Counted from the first letter of the stretch, positions 42,558 to 52,290 are shown. The stretch is DNA of 59,860 nucleotides from Qipengyuania sp. (GCA_019745075.1 JAIETR010000039.1:1-59860), one strand, 5' to 3'. A program made the numbers and translations. The notes: a model not told the origin generated them from the letters alone.

Positions 42558-43685
42558 TCAGAACCGGCCCCACACGAAGCGGCTCGAAAGCGCGTAGTTC
42601 CACACCGAGCCGATCGCGATTCCCGCCAGCGCCGCCGGATACGGGTGCACGCCATAGCGCACGAGGATAGCGGCCACGCCGACATTCGCGAGCAGCCCCA
42701 CCGAGCAGGTGGCGGCGAACTTGAGCCAGCCCTTCGCCATCGCGGCGACCCCGGTGAGCCGTTGGTCTGCATAGGTCAGGGCGTTGTTGAGGACGAAATT
42801 GAAGCTCATCGCCACCACGGCGGCAAGCGTCTGTCCGACCTCGAAATCGCTGATCAGCTGGCCACTGATCGTACCGCCCGAGAGCGCGAGATAGGCCGAG
42901 AGCACAGCCATGTGGACCAGCACGCCCAGGGCGCCGATGGTCCCGAACAGCGCAAAGCGGGTCGGGATGATGCGCCCCAGCCATTTGTCGTAAAGCCCGG
43001 CGAGGAATTCGAACACGATCGCCCGATCGAGCTTGGATTCGCCCGAACGGCGCGCGGAGAAGTTCATCGGGAAGTCCTTGACGCCAAGCGGCGGGTGGGC
43101 GGTGGCGAGCAGGTCGAGCAGGATCTTGAAGCCGATCCCCGAGAGATTGGGCACCAGCCGCCGGGCGGTAGCGGTGGGGAGCAGGAAATAACCGCTCATC
43201 GGGTCCGACAATTCGACCCCGGTCAGCCGCCGCGCGAGCGAATTGGCGATGCTCGAGAGCTTCTCCCGATCGGGGCGGTTCCAGTCCTCGGTGCTGGCGC
43301 CCGCGGCGAAGCGGCTGGCGACCGCCACCTCTGCCTCCCCCGCGCGAACGCTCGCCAGCATGTCCCCGAGCAGCGCGGGGTCGTGCTGATGGTCGGCGTC
43401 CATCACCGCGACAAAGGGTGCCGCGGTGGCGCAGAAGCCCTCGATGGCGGCGCTGGCGAGCCCGCGGCGGCCGATCCGCTGGATCACGCGAAGGCGCGGA
43501 TCGGTGAGGCTGAGCTGGCGCGCTGCCTCGGCGGTGCCGTCGGCGGAGTTGTCGTCCACCACCAGCACTTCCCATCCGGACGGGCCCAACGCCGCCTCGA
43601 TCCGCTCGATCAGCGGCGCGATATTGTCGCGCTCGTTGAGCGTGGGGAGCACGATGGCGAGTTCGAGCGGCAGGCTGGAGGTCAT
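42558..43685 (-). CDS. Polyprenyl-phosphate glycosyltransferase with GtrA domain
   Basis: A 375-residue fusion. An N-terminal GT2 domain (about 1-230) starts LAIVLPTLNERDNI, with VVDDNSADGTAE and the metal-binding VMDADHQHDP, as in dolichol-phosphate mannosyltransferases. A C-terminal GtrA-like domain (about 240-375) has four membrane helices, with FNFVLNNALTYADQR and NYALSSRFVW typical of that family. It is predicted to make a polyprenyl-phosphate hexose and help translocate it. It is 15 bp downstream of leuB and may be cotranscribed with leuB and recO. Confidence 0.9.
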   Translation of the reverse strand: MTSSLPLELAIVLPTLNERDNIAPLIERIEAALGPSGWEVLVVDDNSADGTAEAARQLSLTDPRLRVIQRIGRRGLASAAIEGFCATAAPFVAVMDADHQHDPALLGDMLASVRAGEAEVAVASRFAAGASTEDWNRPDREKLSSIANSLARRLTGVELSDPMSGYFLLPTATARRLVPNLSGIGFKILLDLLATAHPPLGVKDFPMNFSARRSGESKLDRAIVFEFLAGLYDKWLGRIIPTRFALFGTIGALGVLVHMAVLSAYLALSGGTISGQLISDFEVGQTLAAVVAMSFNFVLNNALTYADQRLTGVAAMAKGWLKFAATCSVGLLANVGVAAILVRYGVHPYPAALAGIAIGSVWNYALSSRFVWGRF

Positions 43686-43700
43686 GGCGGCGAGGCGTTT

Positions 43701-44771
43701 CTAGTCGGCCTGGCCGAGTTCTTGAACCACCGCCTCGGCGATCGCCTCGGTGCCCGCATCGCCGCCAAGGTCTGCGCCGCGCAGCCCTCCTGCCAGCACC
43801 CGTGCGACCGCCCGTTCGATCCGTCCGGCATCGGCCTCGCGTCCGAGCGAATGGCGCAGCAGCATGGCCAGGCTGAGGATCGCGGCGAGCGGGTTGGCCC
43901 GCCCCTGCCCGGCGATGTCGGGCGCGCTGCCGTGGATCGGTTCGTAGAGGCCGAAGGTGCCGTGCTGGGTCTGTCGCGCCCCCAGCGAGGCGCTGGGCAG
44001 CAGCCCGATCGAGCCGACACAGGCGCTCGCCTGGTCGGAGAGGATGTCGCCGAAGAGGTTTCCGGTCAGGATCACGTCGAACTGACCGGGACTGCGCACC
44101 AGCTGCATCGCCGCGTTGTCGACATACATGTGCTCGAGCCGTACCTCGGGATATTCGCCCGCGACCGCGCTCACCACCTCGCGCCAGACGCGGCTGGTTT
44201 CGAGCACATTGGCCTTGTCGACGCTGGTCACCTGCCCGCGCCGGCTCTGCGCGGCCCGGAAGGCGGTGTGGGCGATGCGGCGAATTTCTCCCTCGCCATA
44301 GGTCATTTCGTCCCAGCCCTGCCGCTCGCCCGCGCTGCTGGTCCGCTCGCCCTTGGCGCCGAAATAGACGTCGCCGGTCAGTTCGCGGACGACGAGCAGG
44401 TCGATCCCGCGCGCGAGTTCGGGCCGCAGCGGCGAGAGCTCCTCGAGCCCCGGCCAGCCGGCCGCGGGGCGCAGGTTGGCGAACAGGCCGAGCTCGCGGC
44501 GCAGGCCAAGGATGGCCTGCTCGGGGCGCAGATCGCGCGGCAGGCTATCGTATTCCGGATCCCCGACCGCGCCGAACAGCACGGCATCCGCCGCGCGCGC
44601 CATTTCCAGGGTCTCGGCGGGCAGCGGCAGGCCGTGGCGGCGGTAGGCGATCCCGCCGACGTCGCCCTCGAACAGCGCCAGCCCCGGCAGCGCCAATGCG
44701 TCGAGCACGCGCCGCGCGGCCGCGGTGACCTCGGGGCCGATCCCGTCGCCGGGCAGGACTGCGATCTTCAT
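43701..44771 (-). CDS. leuB: 3-isopropylmalate dehydrogenase
   Basis: A 356-residue NAD-dependent enzyme of leucine biosynthesis. Motifs: [75 protein letters not shown], and [15 protein letters not shown]. The start ATG overlaps the recO stop (ATGA at 44768-44771), so it is translationally coupled. No other leucine genes are in the window. Confidence 0.96.
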   Translation of the reverse strand: MKIAVLPGDGIGPEVTAAARRVLDALALPGLALFEGDVGGIAYRRHGLPLPAETLEMARAADAVLFGAVGDPEYDSLPRDLRPEQAILGLRRELGLFANLRPAAGWPGLEELSPLRPELARGIDLLVVRELTGDVYFGAKGERTSSAGERQGWDEMTYGEGEIRRIAHTAFRAAQSRRGQVTSVDKANVLETSRVWREVVSAVAGEYPEVRLEHMYVDNAAMQLVRSPGQFDVILTGNLFGDILSDQASACVGSIGLLPSASLGARQTQHGTFGLYEPIHGSAPDIAGQGRANPLAAILSLAMLLRHSLGREADAGRIERAVARVLAGGLRGADLGGDAGTEAIAEAVVQELGQAD

Positions 44772-45376
44772 GCCACCATCTTTCCCAGCCGCTCGCGCAG
44801 CAACACGCGCGCGCCCATAACATCGGTGCGCGTGTGGGCAAGCAGGCGGGTGGCGATGGGGCTTTCAAGCCGGTCGAGCCAAGTCAATGCATCTTCGAGG
44901 CCCGAAACTTCCGGTTTCGCGGTATCTGACGCGCCATAGCCCAGCTCGCGCAGCAGCAGCACCTCATAGGCGACCAGCGCTCCCGCCCATCCCCGCGCCG
45001 ACGGCGCCGCGCAGATCGCGTCGAGCAGCGCCGAGAGCGCCGCGTAGAGCGCGGGATAGGGGTGCCGCTCGGGCAGCGTGGCGGCGGTGAGCGCGGTCAC
45101 CCAGCCGATCGCGGCAGCAGGGAGCGGCTCGCTCAGCCACGGGCCGCGGCTCCGCACCAGCTCGAGCCGGGCGAAGGGGAGCTGGCTTTCGCTCCTGGCG
45201 CGGATATCGGCGGCGACACTATTGCCCGGAATGACCACCGGCCGCAGCTCGCGCCCGCGCCCGCCCGCGACATAGGCCGCGACCATCCCCGCCTCCTCCG
45301 TCAGCAGCCGCGCGATCGCCGCGGTCTCGCCATGCGCGCGCGCGGCGATCACGATGGCGGGCGCGGCGAGGTGCAG
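44768..45376 (-). CDS. recO: DNA repair protein RecO, apparent non-AUG start
   Basis: About 202 residues. RecO helps load RecA in the RecF pathway. The start region [20 protein letters not shown] continues [20 protein letters not shown] and PVVIPGNSV, matching alphaproteobacterial RecO. The C-terminal half is helical; the zinc cysteines of some RecO proteins are lacking. Homologues begin with methionine directly before HLxAPAIV; here that codon is CTG (45376). ATT at 45382 is the neighbouring choice, and the next upstream GTG (45454) is far inside the peptidase gene. The TGA of the peptidase (45378-45380) is immediately adjacent, so the start may be served by coupled re-initiation. Confidence 0.85.
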   Translation of the reverse strand: MHLAAPAIVIAARAHGETAAIARLLTEEAGMVAAYVAGGRGRELRPVVIPGNSVAADIRARSESQLPFARLELVRSRGPWLSEPLPAAAIGWVTALTAATLPERHPYPALYAALSALLDAICAAPSARGWAGALVAYEVLLLRELGYGASDTAKPEVSGLEDALTWLDRLESPIATRLLAHTRTDVMGARVLLRERLGKMVA

Positions 45377-45377
45377 A

Positions 45378-47456
45378 TCAATTTCCGGCGATGGCGGGCG
45401 CGGCGGGCTTGGCCTTGTCGGTGCGGTAGCGGTCGAACCACGCGACGATCGCACTCGCCTTGGCGGCGCTCTGGCTCGGGCGCGCGGTGATGCCGTGGCC
45501 GGCGTCGGGCACGGTCACGAAGGCCGTGGGCACGCCCCGAAGCTGCAACGCCTGGTAGTATTGTGCGGCCTCCGAGATCGGGGTGCGGTAGTCCTGCTCG
45601 CCGACCACCACCAGCGTGGGCGTCCTGACGTTGCCGACCAGCGAGAGCGGGCTGCGGCGCCAGTATTCCTCCGGTTTCTCCCACGGCATCGCCCCGAACC
45701 AGTAGCGCGGCGCCCCGGTGGCGAGGTCGGCGGTCAGCATCTCGCTGGTCCAGTTGATGGCCGGCTTCTGCGTGGCTGCGGCGGCGAATCGATCGGTCTT
45801 GCCCACGATCCAGGCGGTCAGCACCCCGCCGCCCGAGCCGCCGGTGACGAACAGGTTCTTCGGGTCCGCCAAGCCATCGGCGATGGCCGCATCGACCGAG
45901 GCCATCAGATCGTCGTAGTCGGGGCCGGGATAGTTCTTATCGATGAAATTGGCGAACTCCTCGCCATAGGACGTAGAGCCGCGCGGATTGGTGTAGAGCA
46001 CCGCATAGCCCGCCGCCGCGTAGAGCTGGTAATCGGTCGCGAAGCCGGGCCCGTATTCGGTGTGCGGGCCGCCGTGGATTTCGAGGACCAGCGGGACCTT
46101 TTGTCCGGGCTGGCGGCCAACGGGTTCGATCAGCCAGGCGTCGATCGCGCGGCCGTCGGGCGCGGTCACCGCCAGCTTGCGCATCGGGGCCACGTCCTTG
46201 CCCTGGAGCCAGGTGGTGTTGAGCCGGGTGAGCTGGCGCGCGGCGTCGCCCGATTTGACGAACAGGTCGCCGGGCCGGTCGATGGCGCCGCTGGTGTAGG
46301 CGAGCGTCCCGTTGCGGCTCGCGCTGAAGGCGCCGCCCGCATAGGGCCGGTCCGAGATCGTGCCGGGAGTCAGGAAGTCGACCAGCGTGGTCATGCGCCC
46401 GTCGAGGCCCACCCGGCCCAGCTTGAGCGCGCCCTTGTCGGCATAGCTGGCGTAGATCGCCGAATTGCCGGCCCATTCGAAATCGCCGATCGAACGGTCG
46501 AAGGCGGCGGTAAGCGAGCGCGGATTGCTGCCATCGGCGTTCATCACATAGAGTTCGAAGTTCTCGTGAGAGCGCCCCGCGTCGTCGGCGCCGATATAGG
46601 CGATCAGCCGGCCGTCGGGCGAGACCTTGGGGTTGAGGTCCAAGCCGCGTCGGTCGGTCAGCGTACGGATCGCGCCGCTGGCGAGCTCGGCAGAGTAGAT
46701 CTCGGTCTCGTTGCCCGCGCGCTCCCAGTCCTTCACCCGGTTGCCGGTGAAATAGATGCGCTGGCCGTCCGCCGACCAGTCGATCGGGCCCGCCGCATCC
46801 CAGTTGCCCGCGGTCACCCGGCGCGGCGCGCCACCATCGGCCGAGACGACAAAGAGCTGGTCATAGCCCGGCTTGGCGTAGCCAGCGCCGTCGAAGCGAT
46901 AGGTGACTCGGTCGATGATGGTGAGCGGCTTGGCCCATTCCGCGCCTTCGGGCTTGTCGGGCGCCTTGCCGAGTTTGGCGCCCTCGGCCGGCACGCGCAT
47001 GGTATAGGCGATCTGGCGGCCATCGGGCGACCATGCCATCGCGCCCGGCGTGTCGGGCAGGCCGGTCACGCGCACGCTGGTGCCGCTGTCAAGATAAAGC
47101 ACGTGAAGCTGTGCCCCGGCCCCGCCCGCGGTCGAAACATAGGCGATGCGGCTCCCGTCGGGAGACCAGCGCGGGGCCATGTTCTGATTGGCGTCGGCCA
47201 CCAGCGGACGCTGCGCGCCCGTGCGGACATCGACCATCCACAACGACGGCTGATAACGGTCCTTCATGATGTCGCCGGTGCGGCGGACATAGACCACGCG
47301 GGCGCCGTCCGGGCTGATCCGCGGGTCGGTCGCGCCCTCCAGCTTGAACAGGTCCGCGCCGGTGAAGGCGCGCGTCGGCGCGTCCTGCGCCTGGCCCGGG
47401 CCCGACACCGCCATGAGCGCGGCCCCGGCCAGCGTCAGCAGCCTGAAACTCCTCAT
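45378..47456 (-). CDS. Periplasmic S9-family (prolyl oligopeptidase-like) serine peptidase
   Basis: A 692-residue exported peptidase. The signal peptide is MRSFRLLTLAGAALMAVSGP, ending near GQA-QD. The N-terminal two-thirds is a beta-propeller of TolB-like WSPDGRQIAYT repeats. The C-terminal alpha/beta hydrolase has LEIHGGPHTEYG, the nucleophile serine in GGSGGGVLT near residue 540, the aspartate in VGEQDYRTP and the histidine in DAGHGIT. It is dipeptidyl/acylaminoacyl-peptidase-like; specificity is unknown. The ATG at 47456 follows from the signal peptide. It is first in a run with recO and leuB. Confidence 0.92.
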   Translation of the reverse strand: MRSFRLLTLAGAALMAVSGPGQAQDAPTRAFTGADLFKLEGATDPRISPDGARVVYVRRTGDIMKDRYQPSLWMVDVRTGAQRPLVADANQNMAPRWSPDGSRIAYVSTAGGAGAQLHVLYLDSGTSVRVTGLPDTPGAMAWSPDGRQIAYTMRVPAEGAKLGKAPDKPEGAEWAKPLTIIDRVTYRFDGAGYAKPGYDQLFVVSADGGAPRRVTAGNWDAAGPIDWSADGQRIYFTGNRVKDWERAGNETEIYSAELASGAIRTLTDRRGLDLNPKVSPDGRLIAYIGADDAGRSHENFELYVMNADGSNPRSLTAAFDRSIGDFEWAGNSAIYASYADKGALKLGRVGLDGRMTTLVDFLTPGTISDRPYAGGAFSASRNGTLAYTSGAIDRPGDLFVKSGDAARQLTRLNTTWLQGKDVAPMRKLAVTAPDGRAIDAWLIEPVGRQPGQKVPLVLEIHGGPHTEYGPGFATDYQLYAAAGYAVLYTNPRGSTSYGEEFANFIDKNYPGPDYDDLMASVDAAIADGLADPKNLFVTGGSGGGVLTAWIVGKTDRFAAAATQKPAINWTSEMLTADLATGAPRYWFGAMPWEKPEEYWRRSPLSLVGNVRTPTLVVVGEQDYRTPISEAAQYYQALQLRGVPTAFVTVPDAGHGITARPSQSAAKASAIVAWFDRYRTDKAKPAAPAIAGN

Positions 47457-47519
47457 CCGTCTGTCTCCCCTCGGCGCTCTTGGAGGCGCCTGCACCCGCG
47501 CCTCGCTCGCGCTAGTCCT

Positions 47520-47777
47520 TCACCGACGCCCCGCAGCGCCCCTGGCTTCGAGCGCGGCGACGCGCGCCTTGAGGTCTTCTGCCTCCTCGCGCGCCTGGGC
47601 GGCCATTGCCTTGACCGCCTCGAACTCCTCGCGGCCGACGAAGTCCATGCCGCCGAGCGCACCCTTGAGCCGTTCCCGCGCGCCCTCGCGCGCCTCCCGC
47701 GTCATGCCGGCGAAGGTGCCCGCCGCGGCATTGGCGAGCTTGACGAAATCGGCGACCAGCGGGTTCTCGGATTGCAT
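47520..47777 (-). CDS. UbiK/BMFP-family accessory protein
   Basis: An 85-residue coiled-coil protein. Sequence MQSENPLVADFVKLANAAAG, then GMTREAREGARERLKGALGG and VGREEFEAVKAMAAQAREEA are the BMFP/YqiC pattern. In E. coli the homologue UbiK assists ubiquinone synthesis and forms trimers that fuse membranes. The C-terminal helix DLKARVAALEARG is the trimer coiled coil. The start ATG 47777 is clear. It is 63 bp upstream of the peptidase start on the same strand. Confidence 0.85.
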   Translation of the reverse strand: MQSENPLVADFVKLANAAAGTFAGMTREAREGARERLKGALGGMDFVGREEFEAVKAMAAQAREEAEDLKARVAALEARGAAGRR

Positions 47778-47809
47778 GACGGTTTTCCTAGGCGCGCAAC
47801 CCCGCGCGA

Positions 47810-48367
47810 TCAATCGCCGATCCGGACCCGCGCGGCGGCGCCGCTGCCGCCCGCGGCGCCATCGGCCTCCGGATTGAGGCGCAGGATCTCGTAATTGAGC
47901 ACCGTCGCGAACAGGAGCCAGGCCAGATAGGGCAGCAACAGCGCCCCCGCGAGCTTGCGGACGCGCCAGAACAGCGTGATCGTCAAGGCGACCAGGACAT
48001 CGAGCACCACGATCACGAACAGCGCACCGAAGATCCGATGAGCGCCGAAGAACACCGGAGTCCATGCGAGGTTGACCAGAAACTGGGCCGCGAAGACCAC
48101 GATCGCCGCGCGCCGTCCGCGTGCGCCCCATGCCGAGCCGACCAGCGCGAGCGCCAGGCCCATCATCGCGAACAGCGCGCCCCAGGCGATCCCGAACGCG
48201 GCCGGCGGGGGATGGATCGCGGGCTTGGCCAGCGCCTGGAACCAGCCGCTGTCCGAAGTCCAGATGCGGCCCGGCAGCAGTCCGATCAGCAGGCAACCGG
48301 GAACGCAGACCAGCGACCAGCGGATCAGGCTGGCGCGCAACTGCTCGCGCGAGGCGAGGAAATTCAT
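47810..48367 (-). CDS. TspO/MBR-family membrane protein
   Basis: A 185-residue protein with five predicted membrane helices. Family marks are the Trp-rich GWFQALAKPAIHPPPAAFGI, WGALFAMMGLALALV, FAAQFLVNLAWTPVFFGAH, LFWRVRKLAGALLLPYLAWL and ATVLNYEILRLN. TspO binds porphyrins and related ligands and modulates tetrapyrrole-dependent responses. The N-terminal extension of about 20 residues and the C-terminal glycine/alanine tail are longer than in typical members. It sits 32 bp before the UbiK-like gene. Confidence 0.92.
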   Translation of the reverse strand: MNFLASREQLRASLIRWSLVCVPGCLLIGLLPGRIWTSDSGWFQALAKPAIHPPPAAFGIAWGALFAMMGLALALVGSAWGARGRRAAIVVFAAQFLVNLAWTPVFFGAHRIFGALFVIVVLDVLVALTITLFWRVRKLAGALLLPYLAWLLFATVLNYEILRLNPEADGAAGGSGAAARVRIGD

Positions 48368-48452
48368 CGCAAACCTCTCGAAATCCGGCGAATCGTTGGC
48401 GGCTTGTGACGGTCCGCAAGGGCTTGTGCAATCTGCGCCGCACCGGAGCCGT

Positions 48453-49793
48453 TTAGCGCATCAGCACCAGCTCTTCCGCCATCGTCGGGTGGATCGCGCA
48501 GGTGGCGTCGAAATCGGCCTTCGTCAGCCCCGCCTTCACCGCCACCGCGGCGGCCTGCATGATCTCGGGCGCGTCGGGCCCGATCATGTGGATGCCCACG
48601 ATCCTGTCCGCCTCGTCGCAGACCATCTTGTAGAGCGCGCGCTCGTCGCGCCCGGCCAGCACGTTCTTCATCGGGCGGAAGTCCGATTGGTAGACCTTGA
48701 CCGCTCCCAGCTTCTGGCGCGCCTGGCTCTCGGTCATCCCCACTCCGCACAGCGGCGGATGGCTGAACACCGCGGCGGGAATGCAGGAATGGTCCACCGC
48801 GCTGGGCTTGCCCCCGAACACGGTCTCGGCGAAAGCCTGCCCCTCGCGGATCGCCACCGGGGTCAGCTGCACGCGGTCGGTAACGTCGCCGACCGCGTAG
48901 ATGTGCTCGACATTGGTCCTGGAGAAGCGGTCGACCCCGATCTCGCCCCGCTCGCCCGTCTCGACGCCCGCCTTCTCCAACCCCAGCCCCCTGGTGTTGG
49001 GCACGCGCCCGGTCGCGAACAGCACGCAATCGACCTCGAGCGGGTCGTGGCTGGTCATCGAGACGCGCAGCGCCGAACCCTTGGCCTCGATCTTGCGGAA
49101 CTCGGCGTGAAAGCGGAAATCGATGCCCTTGAGCATCGAGATGTGGAGCAAGCGCTCGCGCAGGCTCTCGTCATAGCTGCGCAGCATCTGATCGCCGCGA
49201 GTCATGATCGTGACCTTGGCGCCGAACTTGCGGAAGATGCCCGCGAACTCGTTGGCGATATAGCCGCCGCCCGCGATCAGGATCCGCCTGGGCACCGCGT
49301 CGAGGTGAAAGGCCTCGTTGCTGGTGATGCCGAGCTCGTGCCCCGGGCAATCCGGCACATGCGGATGCGCGCCGGTGGCGATGAGGATGTGCCTCGCGGT
49401 CACCCTCTTGCCGCTGGCCAGCTCGATGTCGTGCGGCCCGGTCAGCTCCGCGCGCTCGTTGAGGATGGTGACCTTGTTGCTCTCGAGCGTGTCGGTATAA
49501 GCCTTGTTGAGCCGGTCGACGTCCCTCAGAACATTGTCGCGCAACAGTGTCCAGTCGAAGGTCTTCTTGCCGATCGACCAGCCGAAATGGGTGCAGTCCT
49601 CGAGATCCTCGGCGAAATGCGCGCCATAGACGAGCATCTTCTTGGGCACGCAGCCGCGGATCACGCAGGTGCCGCCGACGCGGTATTCCTCGGCGATGGC
49701 GACCTTGGCGCCGAGCGCAGCCGCCACGCGGCTGGCGCGCACCCCGCCCGATCCGGCGCCGATGGTGAAGAGGTCGTAATCGAATTCGGCCAT
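48453..49793 (-). CDS. gor: Glutathione-disulfide reductase
   Basis: A 446-residue FAD/NADPH enzyme that keeps glutathione reduced. FAD motif GAGSGGVRAS (residues 12-21), redox-active disulfide CVIRGC (C43-C48), NADPH motif IAGGGYIANEFAGIF, second FAD motif YAVGDVTDR, and the catalytic His-Glu pair in HPTMAEE near the C terminus. It pairs functionally with the glutathione peroxidase encoded at 15513-15992. ATG 49793 is the only sensible start. Confidence 0.95.
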   Translation of the reverse strand: MAEFDYDLFTIGAGSGGVRASRVAAALGAKVAIAEEYRVGGTCVIRGCVPKKMLVYGAHFAEDLEDCTHFGWSIGKKTFDWTLLRDNVLRDVDRLNKAYTDTLESNKVTILNERAELTGPHDIELASGKRVTARHILIATGAHPHVPDCPGHELGITSNEAFHLDAVPRRILIAGGGYIANEFAGIFRKFGAKVTIMTRGDQMLRSYDESLRERLLHISMLKGIDFRFHAEFRKIEAKGSALRVSMTSHDPLEVDCVLFATGRVPNTRGLGLEKAGVETGERGEIGVDRFSRTNVEHIYAVGDVTDRVQLTPVAIREGQAFAETVFGGKPSAVDHSCIPAAVFSHPPLCGVGMTESQARQKLGAVKVYQSDFRPMKNVLAGRDERALYKMVCDEADRIVGIHMIGPDAPEIMQAAAVAVKAGLTKADFDATCAIHPTMAEELVLMR

Positions 49794-49858
49794 CGCTGCG
49801 CTCCGTATCGTCAGGCAGCGCGGGCTATGGCGAGCGGGGGCCTCCTTGCCAACCGGGC

Positions 49859-50539
49859 TTACCGCCGCGGCGGCTCCTGCCTGGCCAGCAGGCGCGCCTT
49901 CGAAGCGGTCATCGCAACGAAGAGGCCGATCATGAGCAAGCCCGCGCCCCAGGCCACCAGGTCGAAGCTGGTCGTCTCGCCCCAGATCGGCCTGGGCATG
50001 CCGAAGATCAGAAACGCGAGTGTCAGCAGCACCAGGAGCACGCGCACCTCGGTCGGGCCGAGATTGAGATAGGTCAGGGGCAGCTCGCCCAGTACCCGAA
50101 CCGACAGGAAAGCGTGGATGGACAGCAGCAGATAGCCGGCCAGCCCCAGCAGCGCCGCCTCCAGCGCGACATAGGGACTGAGACCGATACCGCAGACGAT
50201 CATCGCGGTGGCGAGGCCATCGCAGCTGTGGTCGAGGAAATAGCCATAGCGCGGGCGTTCGATCTTGCGAAACCGCGCCAGGCTGCCATCGAGCGAATCG
50301 CCGAACCAGTGGACCACGAAGCCGGCGATGCTGAGCCAAAGCCACGCCGCCGCGACATTGCTGGCGAGATAGCCGGCGAGGATCATCGACGCCCCGACCA
50401 TGCCGATGGAGGTCAGCTTGTCGGGGGTGACCCAGGCCGGCATCGCCGCGCAGAGGCGGTCGAGGACGCGCCTCTCGGCTCTCGCCAGGAAGTTCTCCTG
50501 GATGCGGTCGATCGGCGAAATTTCAGGCAGCGGCGCCAT
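49859..50539 (-). CDS. CDP-alcohol phosphatidyltransferase family membrane enzyme
   Basis: A 226-residue integral membrane protein with about six helices. The catalytic CDP-alcohol motif is intact: DSLDGSLARFRKIERPRYGY followed by FLDHSCDG, giving the D-x2-D-G-x2-A-R-x8-G-x3-D-x3-D arrangement with a one-residue variation. It transfers a phospho-alcohol group onto an acceptor; whether it makes a phospholipid (for example inositol or choline type) cannot be told. It is monocistronic, with an AGGAG stretch about 13 nt before the ATG. Confidence 0.85.
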   Translation of the reverse strand: MAPLPEISPIDRIQENFLARAERRVLDRLCAAMPAWVTPDKLTSIGMVGASMILAGYLASNVAAAWLWLSIAGFVVHWFGDSLDGSLARFRKIERPRYGYFLDHSCDGLATAMIVCGIGLSPYVALEAALLGLAGYLLLSIHAFLSVRVLGELPLTYLNLGPTEVRVLLVLLTLAFLIFGMPRPIWGETTSFDLVAWGAGLLMIGLFVAMTASKARLLARQEPPRR

Positions 50540-50575
50540 AAGACTGTTTTTTTACTCCTGACTCCCGCGGGGCCC

Positions 50576-52015
50576 TTAGCGAGGTCCGCGCCCGCTGCCA
50601 AACCGGCGGCGGCGTTGAGGGCGACCACCGCCCTGCCCGGCGGACCGACTGCCGCTCTCGCCACCTTCGCGGCGCGGCTTTCCAGCGCGATTGGGGTGCT
50701 TGTTGTTCGCTTTCTCCCGACGCTGGTCGCCGCGATTGTCAACCTGGCGCTCGGGCCGCTTCTCGCCGCCCTCGCTGCCGCGCGAGGCAAAGCGCGGCGT
50801 CACCTTGGGTCTCGCCAGGCGCGGCTTCTGCTCGCGCTTCTCGGGCCCCACGCCTTCGACCACGGCGCGGAAATTGTCGGGCAGCGGCAGCCGCTCGAGC
50901 TCGGCGCCGGTCAGCTTGCGGATGTCCTTGAGGTAAGCGCGCTCGTCCTCGGCGCAGAAGGCGATGGCGATGCCATCCGCCCCCGCGCGGGCGGTGCGCC
51001 CGATGCGGTGGACATATTGCTCGGCCACATTGGGCAGCTCGTAGTTGATCACGTGGCTGACGCCCGGAATGTCGATCCCGCGCGCCGCGACGTCGGTAGC
51101 GATCAGCACCGGGGTCTTGGCGCGGCGGAACTCGTCGAGCGCGCGCTCGCGCTGCGGCTGGCTCTTGTTGCCGTGGATCGCGTTGGCGGGCACCCCGGCC
51201 TGCGCCAGCTTCTTCACCACGCGATCCGCGCCGTGCTTGGTGCGGGTGAAGATCAGCACGCGTTCGAACGTGCCGGGCACCTGATGGCGGCCCCGCAGGA
51301 TCATCTCGAGCAGCGTCTGCTTCTCGTCCTGCTGGACCATCATCAGATATTGGTCGACACGCTCGGCGGTGGTGCTCTCGGGCGTCACCGAGACCTGCAC
51401 CGGATCGTGGCAATATTGCTTGACCAGCTCGCGGATCGCGGTCGGCATGGTGGCGCTGAAAAACAGCGTCTGGCGCTCCTTGGGCACCAGCTGGCTGATC
51501 TTGCGCAGCGCGTGGATGAAGCCGAGGTCGAGCATCTGGTCGGCCTCGTCAAGGACGAGGATTTCGACGCCGCCCAGCCCGAAGGCCTTCTGGTCGATGA
51601 GGTCGAGCAGGCGGCCGGGCGTGGCGACGAGGATGTCGGTGCCGCGGTGCAGCTTGTTGCGATCCTTGTTGACCGAGGTGCCGCCGACGATCGAAGCGAC
51701 CTTGAGGCCCGCGAGCGCGCCGTAGTCCTTGGCGCTCTGGGCGATCTGCCCGGCGAGCTCGCGCGTCGGGGCGAGCACCAGCATCCGGCAGGACTTGAAC
51801 GGCGTCTGGCGCTCGGCGTCGCGGAGCCGGTCGATGGAGGGCAGCATGAAAGCCGCCGTCTTGCCGGTGCCGGTTTGCGCGATGCCGAGCAGGTCGCGGC
51901 CCGCGAGCACGGGCGGAATCGCCTGCTGCTGAATCGGGGTGGGCGTGCGGTAACCCTTGAGGTCGAGCGCCTGGAGAACGGGCTGCGAGAGCCCGAGGTC
52001 GGTGAATGAAGTCAT
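50576..52015 (-). CDS. DEAD-box ATP-dependent RNA helicase (RhlE-like)
   Basis: A 479-residue helicase. Motifs in order: Q motif GYRTPTPIQQQAI, I AQTGTGKTA, Ia PTRELAGQI, GG and TPGRLLD, II DEADQMLDLGF, III SAT, IV VLIFTRTKHGAD, V ATDVAARGIDIP, VI HRIGRTARAG. The C-terminal 90 residues are basic, with RG/RR-rich patches ending GRRRRF-like, typical of RhlE tails that bind RNA. The start ATG 52015 (MTSFTDLGLS) matches the family; the 61-codon upstream frame is rejected. Likely in RNA degradation or ribosome assembly. Confidence 0.93.
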   Translation of the reverse strand: MTSFTDLGLSQPVLQALDLKGYRTPTPIQQQAIPPVLAGRDLLGIAQTGTGKTAAFMLPSIDRLRDAERQTPFKSCRMLVLAPTRELAGQIAQSAKDYGALAGLKVASIVGGTSVNKDRNKLHRGTDILVATPGRLLDLIDQKAFGLGGVEILVLDEADQMLDLGFIHALRKISQLVPKERQTLFFSATMPTAIRELVKQYCHDPVQVSVTPESTTAERVDQYLMMVQQDEKQTLLEMILRGRHQVPGTFERVLIFTRTKHGADRVVKKLAQAGVPANAIHGNKSQPQRERALDEFRRAKTPVLIATDVAARGIDIPGVSHVINYELPNVAEQYVHRIGRTARAGADGIAIAFCAEDERAYLKDIRKLTGAELERLPLPDNFRAVVEGVGPEKREQKPRLARPKVTPRFASRGSEGGEKRPERQVDNRGDQRREKANNKHPNRAGKPRREGGESGSRSAGQGGGRPQRRRRFGSGRGPR

Positions 52016-52290
52016 GGACAAACTCGTATGTGAGCGGCGCGCGGCCCGGCCAAATGCATATGGCGGGCGCGCGGCGCGGGGGTGATAACCGCCCGCGTGA
52101 AAAGGGAAGTCTGGAACAGAGGACCGAGGCGCGGCCGGGGCGGACGATGTATCCATCCGCCGCTTCACGCTGGCAAGCGCGCTTCGACGGGGGTGCAAAT
52201 GGGCGCAGAGGCGCGAAAAGTCAAGCTATTGCGGTTGCGGCATACGCTGCGGCCTGATAATAGTTGATAAGGACAATAAGGAAGCTCGTC

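Noticed and set aside
52015..52198. A 61-residue N-terminal extension of the DEAD-box helicase
   Set aside because: Low-complexity and outside the family's usual start at MTSFTDLGLS.
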